A DNA stretch of 21,541 nt from Bacilli bacterium (lineage in GTDB: Bacteria; Bacillota_I; Bacilli_A; RFN20; CAG-826), in contig JAFZLN010000129.1 in assembly GCA_017551465.1 (NCBI GenBank), positions 1 to 21,541 on the forward strand, read 5' to 3'. The notes beneath the pieces are model-generated. The model saw nothing but the letters and a program-made list of their open reading frames with translations, was not told the origin of the DNA and made no database searches. Both the position numbers and the translations under genes were made by a program. How positions within the stretch are numbered: position 1 is the first letter of the stretch; each line of letters opens with the position of its first letter. This document shows positions 7,943 to 15,446 of the stretch, in pieces.

Positions 7943-7972
7943 CCTCCTATTAATTAAATAGGGAGGTTTTTT
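7943..7972. promoter_or_regulatory. Hairpin over the ribosome-binding site of the basic protein; also a plus-strand terminator
   Basis: cctcctatt (7943-7951) pairs with aataggagg (7957-7966, one bulged G) around a 5-nt loop. In the minus-strand mRNA the whole aggagg site is in the stem, so translation may be blocked until the stem opens. On the plus strand the same stem is followed by six T, so it reads as a terminator upstream of the glycosyltransferase promoter. Confidence 0.5.
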
Positions 7973-8014
7973 CATTTTTGTCCGAAAAAAGTTAATCAAA
8001 AAATTAAAAAAAGA

Positions 8015-8020
8015 TAAAAT
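8015..8020 (+). promoter_or_regulatory. -10 box for the glycosyltransferase gene
   Basis: TAAAAT lies 10 nt before the ATG, which would give an mRNA with almost no leader. There is no Shine-Dalgarno site, and the -35 box is weak. Confidence 0.4.
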
Positions 8021-8030
8021 AGTAAGTGCT

Positions 8031-9098
8031 ATGGATAAAATTAGAATAAACATGCTATCACAAGCCACATCTGTTGATGGTCAAGGTGTTGGTAGTGCTT
8101 ATATTGAACAAGTTGCATTAGTTAAAGAAAATGATGATATTTTTGAAGTGGAAGTTAACTCCAAAAAATCTAACTTTGATATCTATCATATGCACACATT
8201 TAATCCTCAATATGTGATGAGATTAAATAAACGTCATATCAATGTTACTTATGTGCACTGCTTACCTGAAACATTTGATGGCTCATTAAAGATGCCTAAA
8301 CCAATCTTCTGGGCATTCAAGAAATATGTTAAACACGCTTATAAGAAAGCGGATGAAGCAGTAGTGGTTAATCCAATCTTTATTGAACCATTAGTGAAAC
8401 TTGGTTTAAAAAGAGAAAACATTACTTATATCCCAAACTTCGTGGATCATGAAAAATTCCACGAATTAAGTTTAGAAGAAAGAAATGCTTTAAGAGATAA
8501 ATATAATATTCCTCACGATAAGTTTGTGGTCATGGGATGTGGACAAGTCCAAACAAGAAAAGGTGTTAAGGATTATGTGGAATGTGCGAAACGCAATCCA
8601 GATAAGGTTTTCGTTTGGGCGGGTGGTTTCTCCTTTGGTGCGATTACTGATGGTTATAAAGAACTTAAAGCCATCATGGATAACCCTCCAGAAAATGTGA
8701 AGTTCATTGGTATTATTCCTAGAACTGAAATGAACGGCATCTTCAATATGTGTGACTTATTATTTATGCCATCATTTGATGAATTGTTCCCAATGTCCAT
8801 CTTAGAAGCTGTTAATTCTAGAAAACCTGTCTTATTAAGAAACTTAGAATTATATGAAGATATCTTATTCGTGGATAAAGATACGTATGCGAAAGCCCCT
8901 GACGTAGATGGTTTCTGTGAACAAATCAATAAGCTAGCCACTGATAAGGCATATTACGCCCACTACCAAGAGGGTAGTAAATATATCTCAGACTTCTACA
9001 GTAAAGAACACGTGAAGAATCTTTGGAGAGAATACTATCAAAGAATCTATAACAAGTGGGCACCACTGAAGAAGCTAAAAACTAGAAAAAAGAAATAA
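8031..9098 (+). CDS. Glycosyltransferase family 4 protein
   Basis: This is a 355-residue GT-B fold, retaining-type glycosyltransferase. The N-terminal domain opens with a region containing GQGVGSAYIEQ and DIYHMHTFNP. The C-terminal domain has the nucleotide-sugar binding region and the E-x7-E motif in DELFPMSILE (E251 and E259). The protein ends in a Lys/Arg-rich tail, which often supports membrane attachment in such enzymes. By overall resemblance I think of glycolipid or lipoteichoic-acid anchor glycosyltransferases of Firmicutes, but donor and acceptor cannot be read from sequence. The ATG at 8031 has no ribosome-binding site and a -10 box only 10 nt upstream. It is followed by its own terminator and appears monocistronic. 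Confidence 0.85.
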   Translation: MDKIRINMLSQATSVDGQGVGSAYIEQVALVKENDDIFEVEVNSKKSNFDIYHMHTFNPQYVMRLNKRHINVTYVHCLPETFDGSLKMPKPIFWAFKKYVKHAYKKADEAVVVNPIFIEPLVKLGLKRENITYIPNFVDHEKFHELSLEERNALRDKYNIPHDKFVVMGCGQVQTRKGVKDYVECAKRNPDKVFVWAGGFSFGAITDGYKELKAIMDNPPENVKFIGIIPRTEMNGIFNMCDLLFMPSFDELFPMSILEAVNSRKPVLLRNLELYEDILFVDKDTYAKAPDVDGFCEQINKLATDKAYYAHYQEGSKYISDFYSKEHVKNLWREYYQRIYNKWAPLKKLKTRKKK

Positions 9099-9100
9099 TA

Positions 9101-9128
9101 AAAGCCGGAAATCAATCCGGTTTTTTTA
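9101..9128 (+). terminator. Terminator of the glycosyltransferase gene
   Basis: ccgga and tccgg pair around a 6-nt loop, extended by an A-run and T-run, with seven T following. Confidence 0.8.
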
Positions 9129-9135
9129 ATATAAA

Positions 9136-9150
9136 ATGTAACATCATGTT
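9136..9150. promoter_or_regulatory. Second, imperfect operator site
   Basis: atgtaaca (9136-9143) repeats the left half of the perfect palindrome 23 bp downstream and is followed by the partial mirror atgtt. It is probably a second binding site for the same regulator. Confidence 0.4.
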
Positions 9151-9177
9151 GAAATAGTATGTAACACGTGTTACATT
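9149..9177 (+). promoter_or_regulatory. Promoter with embedded 18-bp palindromic operator
   Basis: TTGAAA (9149-9154) and TACATT (9172-9177) are 17 bp apart. Between them, at 9159-9176, is the perfect palindrome atgtaacacgtgttacat. A protein bound there would block RNA polymerase. The HTH domain of the gene just downstream is the obvious candidate, giving autorepression (inference). Confidence 0.55.
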
Positions 9178-9197
9178 GTATTTTAGGAGAATCAAAT

Positions 9198-10058
9198 ATG
9201 AAATTTAATTATATTAAAGATATTGAATTCGCTAAAAAAATATTAAGTTTAAACAACGAAGATGTTTGCAAAATGCTTGGAATAACGAGGATGACCTATT
9301 ATAGATGGATCAACCATAAATCAGCCCCAGCTTTGGAAAACCTAGAAAAAATGTATGACGTTTTTTATAGTAAGAACTTAAGAATAAATCTCCTCAAAGA
9401 AGAAATGTATAAGTCAAAAGAATCTAAAAAAATAAAGATTCTATATCATGGCGCTAAAGAGTTTATTGATGGAGAAATCACAGTTGAAAAAAGCGAACCT
9501 AAAAAAGATTTTGGTAAAGGATTCTATGTTGGAGAATCGCTACTCCAAAGCGCTAGCTTTGTATCAAATTTCCCAAATTCTTCTGTATATGTTATCGAAT
9601 GCAATCTTGCTTCTATCTCAAAAATAGTAGAACTTGATGTTTCTTGCGAGTGGATGGTATTAATTTCATATTTCAGAGGAAAAATAGATGAATATTCAAA
9701 TTCCAAATATTTGCAAGACCTCCTAAAAATGGTTAAAAGCGCTGATTTGATTATTGCGCCTATTGCCGACAATACAATGTACGACATTCTAGATGATTTT
9801 AGTTCTGGAGAAATAACAGATTTGCAATGTTTAAATGCTTTAAGCGCCAACTGGCTAGGTAAACAATATGTTTTTATGAACGACAAAGTCATTAAACACT
9901 CTTTGAAAATCATTGATAGATTTTATCTTTGCAACCAGGAAAAAAACGATTACAAAACAAAAAAAGAAGAAAGCACTAAAATTGGAAAAGATAAAGTAAA
10001 ACTAGCTAAACGAGAATATGCCGGTAAAGGCAAGTATATTGAGGACTTATTAAAATGA
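9198..10058 (+). CDS. HTH domain fused to a DUF3990-type ADP-ribosyltransferase-like domain (putative toxin)
   Basis: The protein has 286 residues. Residues about 12-45 form a helix-turn-helix (EDVCKMLGITRMTYYRWINHK). Residues about 80-235 match DUF3990 as I know it, a family regarded as ADP-ribosyltransferase-like: YHGA (H84), KDFGKGFYVGE (Y110), VYVIECNL, and a late GKQYVF strand (Q223). H84, Y110 and Q223 could form the NAD-binding/catalytic set (inference). The C-terminal 50 residues are very Lys-rich. ATG 9198 is chosen because aggag lies 8 nt upstream; the upstream ATG at 9168 lies inside the operator. It overlaps the next gene by 4 nt (ATGA). The module sits between two terminators, with a palindromic operator in its promoter, as toxin-antitoxin or small defence modules do. 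The cellular target is unknown. Confidence 0.72.
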   Translation: MKFNYIKDIEFAKKILSLNNEDVCKMLGITRMTYYRWINHKSAPALENLEKMYDVFYSKNLRINLLKEEMYKSKESKKIKILYHGAKEFIDGEITVEKSEPKKDFGKGFYVGESLLQSASFVSNFPNSSVYVIECNLASISKIVELDVSCEWMVLISYFRGKIDEYSNSKYLQDLLKMVKSADLIIAPIADNTMYDILDDFSSGEITDLQCLNALSANWLGKQYVFMNDKVIKHSLKIIDRFYLCNQEKNDYKTKKEESTKIGKDKVKLAKREYAGKGKYIEDLLK

Positions 10059-10516
10059 AAACAATGGATGGAGTTGGTTTGATACTGTGCAGATATCAAG
10101 CTAGTTTGTTTGGATATTCTGTTCATCAAAGAGTGTCATCAAAAGTTTTTGTAAAAAAGTATGCCCATTCCCTATTAGGTGAAAGAATGGACTCAGCTGG
10201 TTTCTTGCTCGAAGCAATTGATGTACCTCAAGCATACATAGAAGTAATGAGAAATAACAAAAAAGGTGGCATTATTTACAATGAACAGTCCATGGAATGG
10301 ATTGGATACATATATCGATATATTTGCTATATTTATGAACAACCAATGAAAAAGATTTATGGCCTTATAAAGCCTAATGAGTTGTTTGAATTATATGATG
10401 CCTATCATAGCTTAGATAACGAATTAGCAATCAAAAGAATATTAGAAGCTAAAGGCATTAGTTTTGAAAATAATACTAATCAATTAGAGGAATTGAAAAA
10501 GATTTATAAAATATAA
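10055..10516 (+). CDS. Unknown partner of the HTH-ART protein (possible antitoxin)
   Basis: I do not recognise the family. The product has 153 residues, mostly predicted helix, with no signal peptide or membrane segment. It is rich in Tyr and Ile in the middle (EWIGYIYRYICYIYEQP), and the second half (PNELFELYDAYHSLDNELAIKRILEAKG) looks like a helical bundle. It starts at ATG 10055, overlapping the HTH-ART stop by 4 nt, with gagga upstream, so translation is coupled. DUF3990 genes elsewhere are often beside a short DUF3791 protein. This partner is about twice as long and does not look like one to me. Antitoxin is the simplest guess from position. A substrate, a second effector or a structural partner are alternatives. 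Confidence 0.6.
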   Translation: MKTMDGVGLILCRYQASLFGYSVHQRVSSKVFVKKYAHSLLGERMDSAGFLLEAIDVPQAYIEVMRNNKKGGIIYNEQSMEWIGYIYRYICYIYEQPMKKIYGLIKPNELFELYDAYHSLDNELAIKRILEAKGISFENNTNQLEELKKIYKI

Positions 10517-10550
10517 AACCGGGATTAACGAATAATTGTCCCGGCTTTTA
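10515..10550. terminator. Bidirectional terminator between the HTH-ART module and arcC
   Basis: aaccggga and tcccggctt pair with one mismatch, with A and T runs on the two sides. It serves both converging units. The arcC stop codon (10525-10527) lies within it. Confidence 0.75.
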
Positions 10551-11439
10551 ATTTGAATGCGTCTTTCGCGTTATCAAGTGATGCGATAACCGCTACTTTG
10601 CTTATATTATTTAGGAAATTAAGTACTGCTTGCACTTTTGGATACATGCTGCCTTTAGCGAAGTGTCCTTCCTCTAGATAAGTAGCCATTTCGGCTTTCT
10701 TAACGTCTTTTAAGATGACTTCGTTTTCTTTACCATAATTTAGACAAACGTTATCTACAGCGGTCAAAATGACTAAATAATCAGCGTCTATAAGCTCAGC
10801 GAGCTTCGCAGAAGCATAATCTTTATCAATAACTGCGGCTACACCCTCTAATTTATCATCTTGTTTAATAACAGGGATGCCACCTCCACCTGCACATATG
10901 ACGACTTGTCCATTATCAAGCAATGCTTTGATGGATTCTTTTTCAATAATATCGATTGGAAGTGGTGAAGGAACAACTCTTCGATAACCACGTCCAGCAT
11001 CTTCTTTCATGATATAGCCTTTTTCTTTATTAATTTGTTCGGCTTGTTCTTTTGTGTAGAAGGAACCAATTGGTTTACTAGGATGCAAGAAAAGTGGATC
11101 TTGTGGGTCCACTAAAATTTGTGTAATTAAAGTTACGACAGATTTATTAACATTGTTTTCTTTAAAAGAATTATATAAAGCGTTTTGAATGTGATAGCCA
11201 ATATAGCCTTCGCTCATCGCTCCACATTCTGGGAATGGCATATTTGGTGTTTCTTTAGATGCTTCAAAAGCAAGATTGATCATACCCACTTGAGGGCCAT
11301 TACCATGGACAATAGCGACTTCATTACCGCCCATGATTAAATCAGTAATAGCCTCAGCGACTTTTATTAATGCTTGTTTTTGCTCTATTGGATTATTGCC
11401 GAGAGCGTTACCACCTAAAGATACTACGTATTTTGCCAT
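10525..11439 (-). CDS. arcC: Carbamate kinase
   Basis: This enzyme makes ATP and carbamate from ADP and carbamoyl phosphate, the energy-yielding last step of the arginine deiminase pathway. The 304-residue length is normal for the amino-acid-kinase fold family. Visible motifs are SLGGNALG at residues 7-14, VAIVHGNGPQVG, RRVVPSPLP, VVICAGGGGIPV, AAVIDKDYASAKLA and LVILTAVDNV, followed by the lysine-containing HFAKGSMYPKVQA. All fit carbamate kinase rather than aspartate or glutamate kinase. It follows the HTH-membrane gene with a 5-nt gap and so is its operon partner. arcA and arcB lie about 7.7 kb away on the other strand, an unusual split, although the three products together complete the pathway. 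Confidence 0.94.
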   Translation of the reverse strand: MAKYVVSLGGNALGNNPIEQKQALIKVAEAITDLIMGGNEVAIVHGNGPQVGMINLAFEASKETPNMPFPECGAMSEGYIGYHIQNALYNSFKENNVNKSVVTLITQILVDPQDPLFLHPSKPIGSFYTKEQAEQINKEKGYIMKEDAGRGYRRVVPSPLPIDIIEKESIKALLDNGQVVICAGGGGIPVIKQDDKLEGVAAVIDKDYASAKLAELIDADYLVILTAVDNVCLNYGKENEVILKDVKKAEMATYLEEGHFAKGSMYPKVQAVLNFLNNISKVAVIASLDNAKDAFKLKAGTIIR

Positions 11440-11444
11440 ATTAA

Positions 11445-12227
11445 TTAATCATCTTTTTCTTCGTCTTTGCAGCAATTCTTATCGCAGCAATCATCTTCTG
11501 GCTTGCCCATAGCTTTGTTAATCGCACCAACACAACTATGATAAGTTGGGATTGCTAAGAAGACGAGCCACATTGGGTGCCATAAGTATGGCATACCTGG
11601 AATAACACTTGGTAAGAATAAACTTACAAAGAAGAAGGCAAAGCACGCTACAAAGGCCATATTGAAGTGGTTAGCGTTTTTCCTAACAATCGCTCTAGCA
11701 ATAGAACAAATGATTTCTGGGATAAAGAATACTACCCACATAATGTTCCACCAGCCAAGAAGAGCGCTAACAACAATATAAGCAACTGTTGCTAATGTGA
11801 ATAATGTGGCTTCAACCGCGCCGATAACGGCCATCTTTGTATCAAATTGATGTTTCTTCACTGTGCCATCAGCGTTATAGCAAGTGACGCCATCATCACC
11901 GATAGTGACTTTCTTACCACCTTTACCAACAAAGATCACGTGATCATCTTTATTGACTTCAACTTTTTCTTCTTGCGCAGGCGCTTCTTCTTTAACTTGT
12001 TCTTCGACGATGGTGTCAATATCTTCATCAGTAGCGAGGAGTTCATCAAGAGATACTCCATATAATTTTGCCAAGCAAATAAGATTGTCTGTGTCTGGGC
12101 TTGCTTCGGCTCTTTCCCATTTACTAACAGCTTGTCTTGATAATCCTAATTTATCAGCGAGTTCTTCTTGGGAATAACCATATTTTTTTCTTAATTTTAC
12201 TAATCTGTCTGCAATTTCGATCGTCAT
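11445..12227 (-). CDS. XRE-family HTH protein with four membrane helices and a Cys-rich tail
   Basis: The protein has about 260 residues. Residues about 3-60 are a clear Cro/C1-type helix-turn-helix (YGYSQEELADKLGLSRQAVSKWE). An acidic Glu/Lys linker and a short beta-type segment (VIFVGKGGKKVTIGDDGVTCYNADG) follow, then about four hydrophobic helices. The end reads DDCCDKNCCKDEEKDD, two cysteine pairs in an acidic tail that could bind metal or sense redox state (inference). Such HTH-membrane proteins are common in Firmicutes and mostly uncharacterised. ATG 12227 is chosen for the perfect aggagg 8 nt upstream, not the earlier in-frame start at 12287. It lies directly upstream of arcC, so it may regulate arginine catabolism or be regulated with it. 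Confidence 0.8.
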   Translation of the reverse strand: MTIEIADRLVKLRKKYGYSQEELADKLGLSRQAVSKWERAEASPDTDNLICLAKLYGVSLDELLATDEDIDTIVEEQVKEEAPAQEEKVEVNKDDHVIFVGKGGKKVTIGDDGVTCYNADGTVKKHQFDTKMAVIGAVEATLFTLATVAYIVVSALLGWWNIMWVVFFIPEIICSIARAIVRKNANHFNMAFVACFAFFFVSLFLPSVIPGMPYLWHPMWLVFLAIPTYHSCVGAINKAMGKPEDDCCDKNCCKDEEKDD

Positions 12228-12276
12228 AATCGTTTCCTCCTGTTTTTGACACCAACAATCTAGCAAATACTTTCTC

Positions 12277-12322
12277 GGTTGCGCCACCTAGTCTAGTTAG
12301 AATTTTCGCAACTTTTGGTTGC
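12277..12322. promoter_or_regulatory. Cluster of gttgc/gcaac inverted repeats
   Basis: ggttgcg (12277-12283), cgcaac (12307-12312) and ggttgc (12317-12322) lie in the gap between the hydrolase and HTH-membrane genes. The last two form a 5-bp hairpin around ttttg. No T-run follows on the minus strand, so it is more likely an operator or mRNA structure. No convincing promoter was found here. Confidence 0.3.
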
Positions 12323-12325
12323 AAA

Positions 12326-13291
12326 TCATGCTTTTCTTGCTAAAAAATCGGAAATAACAGCGTCATAACGCTCTTCATTACTTAATCTTACCCTAGAATG
12401 GAGTGCACCTTCAAACCAAACAATTTCCTTTTGATTTGAGGAGCAAGCAGCGAATACTTCTTCACTCTTTTCTGGTAAGCAATAGATATCTTTTGTGCCC
12501 CAAATAAATAGGGTTGGAATATTATCAAATTCTGCGACGTATTTAATTGTTTTTGCGTCGTTAATATCACATTTGGTGAAGTGTTTGAACCACATCCAAA
12601 TTTGATAATAAACAGGGAATAAAGCATGACCACTTTCGATGTAGTGGTTCTTATAGATTTCTTTATAAGTGATAAAAGCGCTGTCCATGATGACTGCTCT
12701 TAAATAGTCTTTCTTAAATGTGGCAGCGACAATTGAGGTCACACATGTTCCAACACATATACCATGAACAATTAATTCTTTTTGATTTAAGGTGTCGTGC
12801 ATATATTCAAGCCATAACTTCACGTCTTCTGCTTCTTTAATACCACAAGTGCTATAAGTACCTTCAGAAAGACCATGTGCTCTTTGGTCAACCACTAAAA
12901 CGTTCACGCCACATTTCTTATATGGCTGAGCGTAGTAGTAGGAATAGACTAATGTTTCTCTTCTACCAGGAAGAATAATCACAGTCTTATCAAAACCATA
13001 ATCAAACCATTGGCCCACTAGTTTGAGACCATCGTTTGAGGTAATACTTAATTCTTTAATATATGATTCATCACCTTTGGACCATTCAACACCTCTTTTC
13101 CACATTGTCTCTAAAGCGGGATTACCTGGTTCCGAACAATGTTCTCTACCCCATGAGCCTGATTTACCGCGCATTAATGTTTTGCTATAAACCTTATAGG
13201 CCACAAGGAATGTAAAGAATACTGAAAAGAGTAAGCCTAAGACAAGTAGGGCACCAACAACGATAAGAATGATGATGACAAATGGAGGCAT
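12326..13291 (-). CDS. Membrane-anchored alpha/beta hydrolase with a cysteine at the nucleophile position
   Basis: This 321-residue protein has one N-terminal membrane helix (residues about 4-32) and then an alpha/beta hydrolase domain. Recognisable parts are VIILPGRRE near the oxyanion strand, VLVVDQRAHGLSEG, the nucleophile elbow HGICVGTC, LFIWGTKD with the probable acid Asp, and ALHSR with the probable catalytic His. The elbow reads G-x-C-x-G, with C179 where most relatives have serine. A few hydrolases such as dienelactone hydrolase do use cysteine, so it may be active with different chemistry. It ends in TGA, showing the standard code. It starts 3 nt after the DegV gene and lies in the same operon. 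The substrate is unknown; an envelope lipid or ester is a guess. Confidence 0.82.
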   Translation of the reverse strand: MPPFVIIILIVVGALLVLGLLFSVFFTFLVAYKVYSKTLMRGKSGSWGREHCSEPGNPALETMWKRGVEWSKGDESYIKELSITSNDGLKLVGQWFDYGFDKTVIILPGRRETLVYSYYYAQPYKKCGVNVLVVDQRAHGLSEGTYSTCGIKEAEDVKLWLEYMHDTLNQKELIVHGICVGTCVTSIVAATFKKDYLRAVIMDSAFITYKEIYKNHYIESGHALFPVYYQIWMWFKHFTKCDINDAKTIKYVAEFDNIPTLFIWGTKDIYCLPEKSEEVFAACSSNQKEIVWFEGALHSRVRLSNEERYDAVISDFLARKA

Positions 13292-13294
13292 AGA

Positions 13295-14236
13295 TTATTT
13301 CTTTAATAATTCGTTTAAGATAACGGCTTCTTTTTCACACATTGGTGAAACTGCTTCGTCTCCAGCGTAGAAGGCTGCAGCTAAACCTGGACCAACGTTA
13401 CAACCTGTGGATTGACCAACTGGAACAAAGATCAAATTAGCAGGTTTGAAGTTTTCTTCAATCATCTTTTTCATTTCTAAAGCTTGTGCTTCTCTTAAAG
13501 AATATGTAACAACGAATGATTTATTTTTATAATCACCAATTGTTCTTCTAATATATTCTGGGAATAATTTCATGACCGCTTTATAGCCACGAGCTTTACC
13601 AATAATTTGTGTTTGGCCTGTTTCATTACATAAATCGCCTAATGGTTTAATACCAATCATGTTACCCATGAAGGCTTTACCTTTAGCGATTCTGCCTTTT
13701 CTTGCCAAGAAGAATAAGTCATCAATGAAACCACATTGGTGAATTCTTAATCTAAAGTCTTGTAAATATTTAACAGTGGAATCGAAGTCTAAACCTTTTT
13801 CACGGCATAAAGAAGCTTCGATAGCGATTAAATCAATCGCGCCACTATAGCGTAAAGAGTCGATAACTTTAATTTTAATTTCTGGATATTTTTCCATGAC
13901 TTCTCTAGCGCCAACAGTGAAAGCACTATAGCCACCACTCATGGTGGAAGAAATGGTGATAACGATAACGTTTCTACCACCCGCTGCTAAAGCGCTTAAT
14001 CTATCAACGATCGTTTGAGGAGAAGGAATAGAAGAACTAAAGTTATTCTTCTTATTGGTCATTAATGTAAAGTATTCATTTGGGGTCATTGTGTCCCAAT
14101 ATAAATCAGTTGGCTTTTCTGAACCATCTGGCCAGACAACTGTACTCATTGGGGTTTCTTCGATCCCATATTTTTCAATTATTTCTCTTGTAAAATCACC
14201 ACCAGCATCGGTGAGAATAGCAAAGTTTTCTTTCAT
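13295..14236 (-). CDS. DegV family protein (fatty-acid-binding type)
   Basis: This 313-residue protein is of the DegV family, whose characterised members (FakB) hold a fatty acid for phosphorylation by the FakA kinase. It shows AILTDAGGDF at the N terminus, the SSSIPSPQ motif, VIVITISSTMSGGYSA with the serine-rich carboxylate-binding turn, FLARKGRIAKGKAFMGNMIGIKPL in the second domain, and a C-terminal VGPG motif. In many relatives the residue before VGPG is His; here it is Asn (GCNVGPG), which may alter ligand binding. It sits between the family 2 glycosyltransferase gene (8-nt gap) and the hydrolase gene (3-nt gap), in one operon. The lipid-binding role comes from the family, not from proof in this sequence. 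Confidence 0.88.
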   Translation of the reverse strand: MKENFAILTDAGGDFTREIIEKYGIEETPMSTVVWPDGSEKPTDLYWDTMTPNEYFTLMTNKKNNFSSSIPSPQTIVDRLSALAAGGRNVIVITISSTMSGGYSAFTVGAREVMEKYPEIKIKVIDSLRYSGAIDLIAIEASLCREKGLDFDSTVKYLQDFRLRIHQCGFIDDLFFLARKGRIAKGKAFMGNMIGIKPLGDLCNETGQTQIIGKARGYKAVMKLFPEYIRRTIGDYKNKSFVVTYSLREAQALEMKKMIEENFKPANLIFVPVGQSTGCNVGPGLAAAFYAGDEAVSPMCEKEAVILNELLKK

Positions 14237-14244
14237 GATGTTAT

Positions 14245-15315
14245 TTACTCCTTGTTGTTCTTAACAACATATCTATTTTTAACTTTCCACACTAAGTAAG
14301 CAAGTGGGAAATTTAATAGGAAAGTTAACAGAAGGGCTATTGTGTATGCCACAACTGGGTAAAAATGGCACACTTCATATAAAAGTGTGAAAACACAGAA
14401 AATAATCAGTGTTTTTACTGTAGCGTATCCACCTTCCACTAAGGCTCTTCTACCCATTTTCTTAGTTGGCCATACAAATGCGGTTATGCCAATTAAAGCT
14501 TGATAGTAGAAAAGATAAGAAAGACCTAAAAACATGTACACATATAGGCCAACGTTTGGCCAAATAAGTGTTAATAGGAATAACATGCCAATGCTCAACA
14601 TAGCGCACACGGTAGGTGTTATAGCGTTAGTCCAGATGCTTCTTTGGATTCTAAAAGTATCTAAACTTGGTTTAAAGTGTGAAGACTTATTACCATCTAA
14701 ATAAATGGTTTCAATTTGCACTTCTTCAAACTTTAATCTCTTAATTTGTAGATTGCAGATAACGTTCATTTCATATTCATAATGGTCACCTGGAAGAGTG
14801 GTGATGTTAAAGACATCTTTAATAGGGAAACCACGTAATCCACATTGATCATCTTGAACATATTCTTTAGTGATTAATGTTCTACACAATCTTGACATGA
14901 AGTTACCATTTCTGCTTCTTTTTGGCACACTTCTATCAAACTTACGAGAACCTAAAACAACACTATCTGTTTCGTGTAATTTATCGTTGATTTTAATAAT
15001 ATCTTCAATAGCGTGTTGGCCGTCCGCGTCACAAGTAATGACATAGTTATGGCCATCTGGATGTAGGTTTACAAAAGAAAAACCAAGGCGTAGTGCAGCG
15101 CCTTTTCCTTTATTTGGATTTTGGTTTAAAATCGTCGCGTATTTTTCCGCTTCTTTAAACACTTCATCAAACTGTTCACCAGAACCGTCGTTTACAACGA
15201 CAACATCAAAATCTTCTTTTTTGAGCTTAATCAAAAGTTCAATCATTAAGTGATCTGGTTTATAAGCAGGAATTAATATATAGGTATCGTTTCGCGGATA
15301 ATTAACTTTTTCCAT
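14245..15315 (-). CDS. Family 2 glycosyltransferase with C-terminal membrane helices
   Basis: This 356-residue protein has a GT-A type catalytic domain in residues about 8-220: ILIPAYKPD, VVVVNDGSG, NPNKGKGAALRLGF and the metal-binding DADG (D96 and D98), then QCGLRGFP. The last 120 residues carry about four hydrophobic helices, like the GtrA-type tail of dolichol/undecaprenyl-phosphate sugar transferases. A role moving a sugar onto a lipid carrier at the membrane is plausible; donor and acceptor are unknown. It is first in an operon with DegV and the hydrolase. A perfect TATAAT lies 9 nt upstream of the ATG with no Shine-Dalgarno site, so its mRNA looks leaderless. Confidence 0.85.
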   Translation of the reverse strand: MEKVNYPRNDTYILIPAYKPDHLMIELLIKLKKEDFDVVVVNDGSGEQFDEVFKEAEKYATILNQNPNKGKGAALRLGFSFVNLHPDGHNYVITCDADGQHAIEDIIKINDKLHETDSVVLGSRKFDRSVPKRSRNGNFMSRLCRTLITKEYVQDDQCGLRGFPIKDVFNITTLPGDHYEYEMNVICNLQIKRLKFEEVQIETIYLDGNKSSHFKPSLDTFRIQRSIWTNAITPTVCAMLSIGMLFLLTLIWPNVGLYVYMFLGLSYLFYYQALIGITAFVWPTKKMGRRALVEGGYATVKTLIIFCVFTLLYEVCHFYPVVAYTIALLLTFLLNFPLAYLVWKVKNRYVVKNNKE

Positions 15316-15324
15316 CTGTCATAC

Positions 15325-15353
15325 ATTATAGACAATAAAGGATATTTTTTAAA
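15325..15353 (-). promoter_or_regulatory. Promoter of the GT2-DegV-hydrolase operon
   Basis: On the minus strand TATAAT (plus positions 15325-15330) is preceded by TTTAAA (15348-15353) at 17 bp. The -10 box is only 9 nt from the start codon. Confidence 0.55.
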
Positions 15354-15446
15354 ATATAATTGCCAATAGTAATTTATTTTGTTAGTATTTATGAGCAAAC
15401 TTACTTTGGGCGACATTACGGCTCAAGGCGGAAGGAGAAAAAAGTT

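Noticed and set aside
9168..9197. Upstream start for the HTH-ART protein
   Set aside because: That ATG lies within the palindromic operator and promoter; ATG 9198 has aggag at the right distance.
9524..9913. Antisense reading frame within the HTH-ART gene
   Set aside because: It has no ribosome-binding site and no family features, and it overlaps a well-supported gene, so it is treated as a shadow.
12326..12328. Mycoplasma-type code with TGA as tryptophan
   Set aside because: TGA ends the hydrolase at a natural length and the reading frames use TGG for tryptophan.
15360..15446. N-terminal extension of L31
   Set aside because: The ribosome-binding site and the family length place the start at 15447.
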